From NCBI GenBank assembly GCA_034509425.1, contig JAVTVJ010000040.1, forward strand, positions 4,823,001-4,887,000: 64,000 nucleotides of DNA. Direction: 5' to 3'. A program made the position numbers and the translations under genes. The notes beneath the pieces are model-generated. The model did not search any database, was not told the DNA's origin, and saw only the letters and a list, made by a program, of their open reading frames with translations. Numbering within the stretch: the first letter of the stretch is position 1; each line of letters opens with the position of its first letter. Origin of the DNA: Eopsaltria australis. Taxonomy: Eukaryota; Chordata; Aves; Passeriformes; Petroicidae. Of this stretch, positions 12,438 to 24,836 are shown piece by piece.

Positions 12438-15342
12438 GGCTGAAGTGCACTGAGTTGACATCCAAGACACCTTTCTTTGTGTGAATGAGGTGGCTAAAAT
12501 TCCTAATTGAATGGTCTGAATGTAATATGTCAGATCTTAATCCATATGGTATCTTTGCTGAGCATTGTGTAGAAAGTAGGAAACTGTACCTCCTCATCCA
12601 GCTATACATTAAAAGAAAATATTCCATTCTCTTAGACTTTCTTTTTTTTTTCTAATAAAGTGCTGTTGCTTAACATCAAAACTACCATTATGATTATGAA
12701 ATTGAAATTAACTGAAAAATTTTAAAATGGCAAGATTTAATTTAGCATTCCCTAATGCTTTGCAAGTTAAACTGCTATGGCTTGAAGACCTCGGCATTTC
12801 CACTATGTTAGGAACCTAGCATATAACTCAGGAATTTCATAGGGACTCCATTAAGAAGTAAATGGGTCATCTCAGCACTACACCACTTGTAGCCATTTTA
12901 CGATTCTCACCTCTGAAATTAAATACCCAGCTAAAACATTCTGAGGAAAAAAATCCGTCTAAATTTTAAAATGACGCATAAGCTCTTGAAACTTTCAAGA
13001 TTGTGTCCCTTGTCTTTTTTTTTGCCGAGATGTCTAGGAGTGCCAAATTAGAACAAATCCTTTTCAAGAGGAAGCAATCCACCAAAGCCTATGCAAAAAT
13101 CTGCAAAGGGTATAAAATTTTAGGTAATATCAGTAGGAAATTGATTACAACCTACATCCAAGAGGTGACAAGATACATGTCAACATTCTGAAATACCCTG
13201 AAAATGAGATCTCAAGAAACTTGCCAACACATTTTATCTGAGAATTTTACCTGGATATGAAAACTCATTAAAAGAGAAATGTTTGAATGACTGAGAGTCT
13301 TAAAAAGCAAATACCACAACTTTGAGAGAGTCATTTTATATAGAACATTCTTCCATTCTATGTTTTCAAATTATTTTTTATAAATTGTTTATGGGATCTT
13401 GTATGTGCATACAGTAATAAAAATATTTCTGATTAAGAGTATTGTACTTTTTTTTTTAATGTTTGTCTGCTTGTTTCAAATTTCACTCACTGAAATAATC
13501 ATGTATTGTAAAAAGATTCTTTCAAGGCTATGTAAGAGTTCATTACCAGATCTTTTATCTTCTTTGGGTTCTATCTGAGAAATATAAGGAAGAGTTTTCA
13601 CACGTATTAAAAATATCATATTCAATAATTTTTAGAAAGGATTTATAGTTTACTTTTTTAAATTGAAAATATCAATATTTTTTTCTAATTTCAATTCAAA
13701 TCTGCCTAGTCTCCATTTTCTATACCATTAAACTTTGTGTTCTTCCAGTGTTAAGATACAATTTTTGGAATAATAACACATGGAAATAAGAAGCAGTTCT
13801 AGAATATTTTTTATGACAGATAAAAGACATTTTCAGATATGATTTTAGAAAAGATAATCCAATATCTTGATCCTGAATTCAATTGCTGGAAGAAAACAGC
13901 CAAATGCTTACAGAACTGAAAGGCTACATTTCAAAACCATTGTCCATCATGGAATTGAGCACTTTAGTATATATTACAAGACTGTCCACTTAATTCAAAG
14001 AAAATAACCTCTTGCTCCCAACTTACCTTCCACACTGCAGGCATATTACACGAACATTGGTTATTATTGATTTTTCACTAACCCTTACAAAATCATAAGT
14101 TGTCTTCTTAAATGCTACCAGAAAGTAAATGCTGCCTCCAAGTCATCTTAGATATAATCAAATGCTAGAAGAATTTAAGGACAACATACCTCTCTCTAAA
14201 CCATAGTGCACATAAGTGCATTTCTTTTGTTGCAGCATATCAAGATTGAATATTACAAAAAAAGTGTACAAAAGATAATTTTAATCAGTACTGGAGTTCT
14301 TATTCTTCTAACAAAAAACAATTTTGAAAAAGTTCATCTCCTTAAGATGAATAAAGAAGTAAGTGACACCTCTGACATTCTTTGCCACAGCTGACATCTC
14401 ACACATTATGAAGAATCAAGATGATAATTTTGCAAAATGTTACCACTGCTTACAAGCTGTTTAGGCAGCTTGTACATGGCTTTACTGCATGAGAAAAAAA
14501 TGTATTTTTGCACATGTGTATTAATATGAAAGGTAGATAATACTTACACTGCTTTCATTATTTTGCTATATGGGAATTTAGAAAGGTAATTAGAAATCAT
14601 AATAGCATTTGTTAGACACAGAATTATGAGACTGTCACCATAGATTTTTCTTTTAACAGCCTAAAAAGAGCAACAGGAAGACAGAACAGCATGCCTTCAC
14701 CACTCTAAACATTCTGATTTAATTGATTAGTAGTCAGTGTGTTTTAAATTTAAAAATCTCCAATCACTGGTTTAAATTTTTCCCTTCTTTGATGCAGATA
14801 ATATAAAGCTGACTGTCAACATTCAATAGAAAGATTTAAGATTTACTGAGAAGTTCTTTATTTCCAGTATTGTCTGTCAGACATTATTTGAAGACTTGGT
14901 TAATTATCTTAAAGCAGTAACAGCAGTAATCCTGTATTGTCTTGTTGTGTTATGGGTCATTGTTTTAGCATCTAGGAGGACATATCATTCAAACTGCATT
15001 TTGTCTTGAAGTTACTTGAGTATGAATTCACAGTCCCACCCTGAATCTCCCTCCTAATCAGTTTCTGATTCCTGTGCCACTCATTCAGGGATTTTAAATA
15101 TGCGTATGGAAAACTTGTCAATCTTTAAACCCTTTAGACAGAAAAACAAGTCCTATCAAAACGTTGGCTTAGAATCACAGAGAGATGAACAATTAAAGAG
15201 AAAGTAACCTCAGAAAAAGTGAAATCATATATCATGGTAGTTGAAGTACAAGCATTACAAAGTTGAAGTGTACTTGTAATGATCAGATTTTTAGGTTTTT
15301 GAGTTATGTACTTATCCTTAAGCATGACTGTAGATCAAAGGT

Positions 15343-15360
15343 TGCACATATATATGTGCA
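15343..15360. repeat. Perfect 18-bp palindrome
   Basis: TGCACATATATATGTGCA equals its own reverse complement. It sits at the head of an AT-rich alternating stretch running to about 15392. Probably a decayed TA/CA microsatellite rather than a binding site. Confidence 0.85.
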
Positions 15361-16040
15361 TACTATACATATCTGTATATGTATAATATAGTTACATTAA
15401 AAATATTTGCCACTGACTTTTCTGATGCAGTACAGTTTGAATCCATAGCAAGTATAATGCACAAGTACACTTCAGACTAAATTCACACCAATTACCTGAG
15501 CATATCACCAGCATATTCTCAATTTTAGATTTAGATTTGGGGATTTTTAGAAATTGAACAAGCAATCATTTTAGGAAGTTATTTTCAGAGCAAAATATAT
15601 ACCACTTGTATGAAACAGAAACTTCACTGCCCGCTCAAATGAAGACAATAATATCAAGCAAAGTGAAAATTTTAATTCCACAAAGAAATCTTTGCATTCA
15701 CCACAGTATCTACAAAGTCACCACCAGCAGAGTAGTTCCAGACAGCTTAATGAAGCATGAGGTGCTTTACCCTGTAACTGAATGGTAGTTGTTTCAAGGA
15801 CTTTTGCAGCTATTTGATGGAAAGGATCAACAAAAGCCTAATGGGACTGACCCTTCCTGGAACAAAAGAAGACTGAAACAATTTTCTGCAGGCTGAAGTG
15901 CTCTCTGAGTTTTAGAGTTATGAGATGAACTTAGATGATATACAGGACCTCACTGGAGGCCACTTCTTGTGATTATCGTAAGCGTCTCCCAGTGGGACAA
16001 TAAAATTCCAGCTTAACTTAAATAAATAATCAACTGGTGT

Positions 16041-16100
16041 AAAAAAAAAAAAAACCCATATAAAACAAACAAACAAACAAACACAAAAACCACCAAAAAA
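16041..16100 (+). repeat. A-run followed by AAAC simple repeat
   Basis: Fourteen A residues, then AAAC units at about 16065-16090, all within the intron. It could be the A-tail of an unrecognised old retrocopy to its left; no body is identified. Confidence 0.8.
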
Positions 16101-16369
16101 CAATTCAGCCACTCTCAAATTCTAAAATTTATTTCCTAACAGAACAAAATGCACTCTGGTGGATGACAGAGACTTTCAGGAAAGCAACATTTGAGTTCAT
16201 TTAAAGTCTTCTGAAACTATTTTCCTTGTTTCCATCCTGACAGCTACCTTTCTTCCTGTGGTTGATGGGGAACTTCTATTAGTGCAGAAAGCTTTTTCGA
16301 AGTGGTTCTGTTTATCTCTGCCAGCAGCCTTTCTGGCCATCACACTGACCATTATGTTTTTCTGACTCA

Positions 16370-17020
16370 CCTGTGGACCTAGGCTGGGGCAGAAGGGATT
16401 GCACTTGTGTGGTTCCACTCTTTCCTCTCAGAGAAATCCCAGAGGATGGCATAGGGCAATTGCTCATCAGCCCCGAGGGCTCTCTGTCATGCAGGATTCC
16501 ACAAGGTTTCATCCTGTCATCTCTCCTTTCAACATGTATATGAGGCCACTGAGGAGATAATGAAATAATTTGGGCTGTGGTGTCATCGACACGCAGATGA
16601 TACACAGTCCTACTCTATTGTCAGACCAGGATGGTGCAGTCGTTTTGAGCTTCCAGTGCCTGGCTGAAATAGGGGTTGATGGCAATTTAACCCCAGGGAG
16701 ACAGGTGCTGTGTTGGACAGGTAAAGGCAAGCACTCAGAAGACATTTTCTATCCTCATTTTTCAGTTCAGCCTCTTCTGGAAGAGGCTGACAGTCTCACA
16801 TTTCTCTAGGTTTGGATCTGTGTTTTCAAATAGAAAGAGTGGCAATAAGTGCTATTTGTCATTAGCATTTCAGTCAGAGGCAGTAATTTCCACTGATGTA
16901 AACCTTGTCACACCAGTCCAGATCTTCTTCCAGAATATGGTACTGCTGTCTCATGTCCCTGGAAAATGGCTACAAATGGCTGGCAGATGTTTAAGAAGTA
17001 CTGAGAGCAATTAATAGTAC
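16370..17020 (+). mobile_element. Decayed L2/CR1-clade LINE reverse-transcriptase fragment
   Basis: The plus strand preserves, with frameshifts, the RT core familiar from amniote L2-like elements. GGATTGCACTTGTGTGGTTC is followed by the TCTTTCCTCTCAGAG block near 16420, AGGATTCCACAAGGTTTCAT (GVPQGSIL-like) near 16493, TTTCAACATGTATATGAGGC (FNIYMKPL-like) near 16528 and CGACACGCAGATGATACACA, the former QYADDTQ catalytic block, at about 16588. No single frame remains open, so the element is inactive. It is separate from the avian CR1 copies in this window and much older. The end near 17020 is approximate; related sequence may extend to about 17310. Confidence 0.7.
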
Positions 17021-18656
17021 TTCAACCATGTGGCTGCCACTAAGAAAATAAATAACAGATTATATGGCACTGCCTAACATTTTTAGGACAATATCCACTG
17101 CATTGTTAATGGGTCTGTATTTTGCAATCACAGCTATGCAGGATATTTCTCTGCCTTTCAGCAGAGGTGATCCTGGTTGCACTGAGTCAATCCCCTGAGA
17201 TCTTGCATTCTCAGCCACAGGATGTGGAGGTTCATTCACTTGTTGAATCATCTTTGATCCTAAATCTAAATTCATTCTTTTTGTCAAGGAATGTCAGGTT
17301 TGTTGATCACCAGGCATGGTGAAAGGAAGTAATGATGATATGTAATTAATGCTTTGTAGTACCAATCTATCTGGATTAAAATGCTTTTTATAACATAATT
17401 TGAAAACAACTAGTTGATTTTACAGATATATTTTAGAAAAGAAATATTACCTTACCTGAATTCTAAACAGCTTTTTTTCAAAGTTTGCTCAGATTAAGTC
17501 CTCTGTACATTATTCACAGTAAAAATTTTTACTAGTTTTATAGTATGATAGTATGAACTTGATGAAAAATTTGGCATGGCCTCAAATCATATTGAACAGA
17601 GAGAGACTAGTAGTATTAATTTAATGCCAAGGTTTTCTACTGTTTGGGAAACACTGTTATAGTCATATTGCAGTACATAATATCAAAAGTTTTAGCACCC
17701 ATTTCTCTACAATCATAAGGTTTCATCTGACAGTCAAGGTTACTTTCTCAATTTAAAAGTTAGTAGGAAGTGCTTGTTGTTACTTTGCTGACCTATACAA
17801 AAGTCAAAGTAAATAAATCAGTTGAACTAAACTTATTTGCTACTACACTTAACTATAGCATGGCCGATCAATTCAAAATCGAAAGCAATGTTTTATATTA
17901 AAATATTATATGCTAAAGTAATATTTAGAGGAAGACAAAGCAAAATTATTAGAAAGAGAGGAATGTTTTATGATCTGACATTTTTTTCCATTGCAATGAA
18001 AATAGTTTTGTCAGAGAAGAAAATAATTATATAATGTGTTTATTCTTTTTACTAATGCGTGAAAGTGACCTATATCTGCGATAAAGTAAACAGCATTTAG
18101 GGGTTTCCAATTTTTTTTATTCATTCTTGTCAAACTTAAAATATTCCACAACTCAGACCTATAATTTAAGCCCTGATCATTGACTGAATGAATATGGAAC
18201 TATAGTGAACTTCCTGTACTTGTGTATTTATGTACTTATTTAATGGTCAGCTTTATATACACTCCCATATTTTCAGTTGTTTTTTGCAAGACATAAATTA
18301 AGATGTTAAAAACACCTCAGAAAAAAAGGTCCATTACCAAACAGATACTGTTTCAGCTGCAATGAAAAATCAAAATAGAGTTCTTGATTTTAGTATTTCA
18401 TTCTTTGCAAATTACTTTAAAATGCTACAGTTGTAACTTGCTTTTATCCATTTTTTAAATTTTTTTTCGTTTTTTTCTTCTGTTAAAGGTGTTTGGGGGT
18501 GTGGACTGGATTTTAGTTTTGGGGGGTTTTGCTTTGATTTGTTCACTTTTGCAACAATTCCTCCCCTTAGAAAAACATCATCTAATACATACTTACATGG
18601 TTTCCAAGAGGGCATTTAATTAAAATTAATACCTGAAATTCAAGTAATCTCTACAC

Positions 18657-18674
18657 TTACACACACACACACAA
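18657..18674. repeat. CA microsatellite
   Basis: ACACACACACACACAC-type tract of about eight units in the GRIK2 intron. Confidence 0.85.
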
Positions 18675-21375
18675 ATTAACCGTACAAGTTTATACATACT
18701 CATAAAGTGCTCAGGGGACTATAGGATGACAGAAGTTTCCAATTTTCCAGTGGCATATCTGCAGAATGCAGTGTGCTAATGTTGGAAAAACCTTTTCTTT
18801 CATTACCTGTCCTAGCTGCTGCTTTTCCCAGCCAAAAATTAAAATTTCTGAGGTAACTTTATTAAAAAATGTGACACAAAAATACAGACTACATAACTAA
18901 CTGTAGATTGTATAAAAGCTACTTGGGATATAAATCCCAAAGCTTTTGCTTCGATTTATCAAGAATGTCCACATTCTTTTGTTTCTTGTAGCCTGAGGAA
19001 CAGGCTTTTCAACTTTAAAATCTTTTGAACTTGTCTCCCCCTGGAAAAAAATCACTAGGCTGAGATTTACTTCGGTATTGTTCCAAACTACTATAAATTA
19101 CTGTCCCAAATTCAAAGGCTTTTGATATTAAACTATTAGGAATATTTTTGAACTCCAGAGAAACTGACATTACTGAATTTTTTTGAGAAAGTAAAGAAAA
19201 TTAATTTAGTGAAAACTAATTTAGTAAAATTTGGAAAAATAACGCAAACCACTACATAAAATATTATGGTGAAATAAGAAGGATCCTAAAACCTTTTCAT
19301 TTTTGCATATGAAACTAAGTTGGTAAGACATCAATTAAAACAAAGCTTAAAATACTGACTTTCTACACATCCTGCTGACAAAGAAGCACATTTCAGTAAT
19401 TATTAACTTCTTCATCTAAGTTCTTTCCACAAAGGACAAGCTATATATTTGCACTTTGATGGCATGAATTCTAAAAAGAAGTGTTGTAAGACATACTGAA
19501 TGAAACTCATCCTAGAACAAATAGATCATAAAAGGACCTCAGAAAATAAACTCTTGTTAGGATTGACACTGATTCCATGTAAACAAATTGAGAATAGTTA
19601 AATCATATTTGAGAGAAGAAAAATCAGGATGACGTGTAACTGCATATGGTCACAGCACAACAGCTGTTTCAGCCCCTCCTTGCGTCTTGAGAAAGGTGTG
19701 GGACCACTACATCAATAAAACTAGGTTTGCATATAACTTCTCCAGCCAATAGCACCCTCTCCAAAGAAACCCTGACCAGGATTGGCACAATGACAGCAAT
19801 TTACAAGGGTGAAAACAAGCAGTGACCTATATATCTGTGCCACTGCCTTCATCAATACTGTGAATTTTATCCCAGTGTTTTCAGCAGTGCACGTGTAGTT
19901 TCTATCAGACTTCTGACACTTACAGTCATATCTAATCATGGTGTAATGGTGGTATGAAAATGGAAATAATCTCAGAGAAAATGTTAAAAAAATCCAACAC
20001 GCAAAATCAAAGGAAAGGTCAATAAATTCTCAAACTGAGAATCATCAATATGTTACACTAAATATTAATGGTCTTCAAGGTCAATGTTTTCCCTGGCCTT
20101 TACAATAATAATATGAGCTATACAAAATTAAATGTGTGACATGGACATACGCCCATAATGCATTGATGCATATCAATTTAAAAAAAAGAAAAAGAAAAGA
20201 GAAAAGACATAGTAATTGTTTTAAATGGCTTCTGTTTCTAACCTTGCTTATTCACTGCCCTCTGAGTGTCTGTTAAAATAAGGGAGCAGGTCATTCAGCA
20301 GCAAAAGCAATTATAAAATGCAAATGACTGAGCATTTATTGTCAAGATTGGCTAGATAAAAAAGGTCTGATAATAATATGTTTCCAAGTAGATGACATAA
20401 TTAGATGTTTGTATCATAAACAATGGGAAATAATACAAGCCTTTAGCATTTTCAGAAAGGCTGCAATTAAACAATAGGTAAGCGTTGTGACATACGTTTT
20501 ATTAAAAAGTGACAATTACATTTCCCTCTCAGAAATTAGAAGGCACCATCTTTTGGTTACTCTGCAGGAATGCAGTCAGGAAAACCTCTAACCTACCATC
20601 TCCTCCTAACCCTTCCCACTCCACCAACTGGAATGTCAGGGTTCTGCCATAGACAAGGACAGTGCTCTGCCATTCCCACCACTTTCTCTGAAGGAAACAG
20701 TGAGACTATGTACTTGGCAATACTAGAAGAGTTATCTAGTCCAAAATACACTTCATGTTATCACATTATTAAAACATGTGTGAGGTAGAAAATTCAGAAT
20801 TAGTAGCAATCTTAGCAAAACCACAATTAATTTCTAATAAGTTTAAGATCAAACTGGACCATAACCAAAAGACTCTGCAGCTCATTAAAACTACCTGTAT
20901 TTTTGAACCAGTTAGCATCAGAAACTCCTGTTCCTGCTATCCTTACATTATAGAAACATGTTTTGAGCATTTTGCAGAAAGTGTTTGAAATTACTGTATG
21001 CAATTCATTTCAGGCAAGAGTCATCCAGATAAATTTGTACCATCTCCAAAGACATAGTCTCATATACAGGTCACAGCTCAGCATTCAGAATTTCTTGTTC
21101 CGTGGAATCTGCAGTTGTAAGTAAAACAGTTCTGTATGTAACACATATGTATGTATATTACCAGCTACCAATCTCTGCTTTGGGCCCAGTCCTGCCAAGT
21201 GCTCAGTCATTGTGCCTTGTGAGATAAATTATCCACACTGATCTTTCTCAACTCAATTGTGCAACTAAGCAGTGATTTATTTAACATGAAAGTTCAATAG
21301 CTTTTGTCTTCCCTGTAAATGTACACTAATACTTATTAATATTAATATTAAGGTAGTTATTGGTTTTGTTGTTTT

Positions 21376-21402
21376 TATAATAAATTATAAATAAATAAAT
21401 AT
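21376..21402. repeat. AAAT-type simple repeat
   Basis: ATAATAAATTATAAATAAATAAATA tract; low-complexity intronic DNA. Confidence 0.75.
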
Positions 21403-22975
21403 TTCAGAGAGGTTAATTGAATTGATGTTTATGTTATGATTTCATTGTTGGCATTACTGTTTCGGTACATGTTAAGACTTAATCTAGTACGTTTTACTAT
21501 AGGAAGTGTGTGACCTCATCTCTGAACAAATAGTTAAAAAAGTGCCTCATTTCACATTATTTGAAGTAATTAACAGTTCAAAATTCATAAAATTTACATC
21601 TGCTATTTTTACACAAGCATACCTAATTCCAACATGCTGAAGGCTTAGTAAGTTTTGAATGGCTAGAAATCATAGCAGAATTTAATTCATATATAGCTAT
21701 TTTCATATTCATAACTTCTGGATTTTCTGAAGAATAGTTAGTAATTTAGGGTACTTAGTTTTCAAGCAAGCTAGCTTTAGTAAGTGTCAGTGACTGGCAG
21801 TCTAACTGTGATAACATCCAAGCTTATCTTTGCTTTTGAAAGGTGTCAATAAAAGAGGAATTTCTCTCTGTCTGGAAAGTGTTGTGGTGGCATAAAATCA
21901 TCTGTTTCACAGAAAGTCTCAGGAGTGTCATATGATTCCTTTGGACTTTTAAACACACCAGGGGCATGGATGTTCTAAGCCATCTTTGCTTACAAGATGC
22001 AACATTTTATATTTTAGCAAATAACACCGTTTTATCTGCTGTTTTTCTGAGCTTCATTCCTTTCAAGATTTCACTCCTCCAAAGAGGTTCACACCGGCCA
22101 ATACCTCTGTTTATGTGTAAGCTCCAAGAGCAGGGTGACATAGCAAATTCCAAAACCCCACAACGGTATTATACAATTTCAGTCTGCATTGCCTCCCTGC
22201 TGGAAGTACAACTGAATATTTTGTACACATTAAAAAGAAAACACTCATGCCCACTTATATCTCAGGATACTCCATATACTCAGCAGCTGAAGTGATCTGA
22301 TTCATTTTGTTTCCTTGGCTCTTAACATGACCTTTGATCTTCCTCCTTTCCAAATATTGACAAACACTATGCCAGAATGTTACTCCAATTCCAAACGCAT
22401 GAAACCACAAATGTTACCAAAAATAGGTGCTTCTTCTCTCCCCACGTGATATGCAAAGCAGCATTATTTGCATTATTTACTCATCTCAGCAGAGGACTTG
22501 TAGAGACTGGAGCCAAATGACAGGATTTTTCATCTCCCCCTAGGCTGCTGTTGCTCCCTCTCCAAGGTAAAGGGGATTTGCTACACTTGGAGAGGTTGAA
22601 AGAAGATGTTTTCTGAAGGTCTTTGGGTGCTGCAAGAGTGGGTGAGGGGATGCTGGGGTAGGCCGTGTGTAGGGATGTGAGTATCAGCTTCCTCTTAAGT
22701 TCATTCCATAAATAAAATTGCACTGAAATGTCAATGGTCTACTGATATCAGGGTATGTGGGAGTAGCAGGGAGAAGAGGAAAGGTAAGTGATTGGAGGCA
22801 AGGAACAGAGAAAGGAGAGAGGCCTGACTCAACTCAACTGCTTCAGATTTATTCCTAAATCTTTAAAGTATCTAAATACTTGATAATGAAACATTTCTGG
22901 TACAAATGCTGTTGAAAGGTCACATACCTCCAGTCATTGCTGCCTCTATCCAACACTAATTAACAAACAAATGGA

Positions 22976-23062
22976 AAAAAGCAAACACAAAAGAAAAATT
23001 TAAAAAAAAAAAAACCAAATCAAACAAACATAAACACAATCCTCCTCCCTCCACCCCCCCAC
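22976..23062. repeat. A-rich then C-rich low-complexity stretch
   Basis: A-rich sequence with AAAC units (22976-23038) is followed by CCTCCTCCCTCCACCCCCCC (23041-23060), an abrupt composition change. No flanking element is recognised. Confidence 0.7.
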
Positions 23063-23415
23063 CAAACTAAAGGATGTAGGAAACAAATCCTTAATTAGAA
23101 AATTTCTGTTTGCTTCCTCTCAAAACTTCCAACATGCCGCTATTGTCACATATGTATTTACACCCTGTAAAGAACTAAACTCATGTAAAAAATTATCAAA
23201 GTCTTATTTTTCTAATTCAGAGTTTGCTAATAATCCAGAAAAGCCAAACCAAACTTTACTGATATTCAGATGAGATCCATATCCATTTTAGGAATGGATA
23301 AAAATTATTGGTATTTACATGGGTTTCTTAAGTAACCAGTATATTTTTCCTTACAAATTCATTTCAGAAACATAACATTCCAATAGTACGTTAACAGCCT
23401 GCAGAATTGTAAAGA

Positions 23416-23456
23416 GGACCTTTAACAATTAAAAGAAGGGTCCTTTAACAATTAAA
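23416..23456. repeat. Short tandem duplication, 23-bp period
   Basis: CCTTTAACAATTAAA at 23419-23433 recurs at 23442-23456; flanking bases GGA and GGGT are also similar. Confidence 0.8.
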
Positions 23457-24512
23457 TGAATGTACCCATGTTCAAACAGTGTTTAGGACCTTGAAACCTC
23501 ACACTGCCGTAGTGTGTGTTAGAAAAAAATTTCTTAACAATATATTTATAACTGGAAACTTGAGTACCAAAAGATTGCCTCAAAAGAAGCAAAAACAAAC
23601 AGTAAATTTTCTGAGTAATGATTCAAGTTACAAAAGCTCACTAGCATCATCTGGAAAAATACCAATATAAATATATCTTTTGGATTTACTACTGATTTTA
23701 TTAAATTAAATTTCTAAACATAAATTTAAAAATTGTCATAGGTCAAAATCTCCTCAAAAGCAAATAAAAAAATAAGAAGAGCTAGCAAAATCCAACAGCT
23801 TCTCTCAATGTTTAAAATTCAGATTTTGCCATAGCAATACAATATACTGTTTTCATTTAGGTTTAGACATGGGCACATACATATAGAAAGGTTTAATTAT
23901 TACGCAAAAATGATAATTTCAACTACAAATTTTTCAATATATTACTAGCCTTAACAAAATTACAGTATTCTGGTTGTATAAATTGCAAGTACACAACAAG
24001 TTAACAATTGGATTTTCAAAATTGGGTCAGCTTGAAATTACAAGACATCATATCAGTAGTAAATCCACCAAGAAAACAATCATGTTGATGTAATCTTTTC
24101 CAGATGTTACCAGGACAACTTTGCAAGTATAAATTCCTATAAAGAACATTTCTTAGAGACATTTTTAGATTTTGACTTTGAGCTACAGTTTGTCTTTTGA
24201 AAATCGAAATTATCTGTAGAAGATTAATTTGTTTCCCATTACAGTTTCATATTTCTTCTTCATCCATAAAATTAACTGCAGTGAACTTCCAGGAGTAAAA
24301 AGCTGTCTTTTTTCAGGCTTGAATAAGAGGAGAAATAGTCACTTGTCCTGAAATCTGGCTACAATTAAACACATTGAAGAAAAATTAAAAGCTGTAAATG
24401 TAAAACTTTGGATATTTTGCTGTCATCCTTTGTTATACAAATACTATAAGAATAAACAATAAGTATGGATCCCCTACATTTTGCTTAATGTCACTAAATG
24501 CTTAAAGCATTA

Positions 24513-24836
<324 letters not shown>

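Noticed and set aside
15343..15360. Palindrome as a possible protein-binding site
   Set aside because: Composed of alternating TA/CA steps; better explained as microsatellite decay.
19640..19950. Slightly GC-richer patch suspected to be an old repeat or exon
   Set aside because: No splice-bounded frame and no family wording recognised.
21966..22295. 109-codon plus-strand open frame
   Set aside because: No domain, no splice or promoter context, composition like random AT-rich DNA.
22480..22730. GC-richer patch with an 80-codon minus frame
   Set aside because: No homologous family recognised and no exon signals with matching phase for GRIK2.
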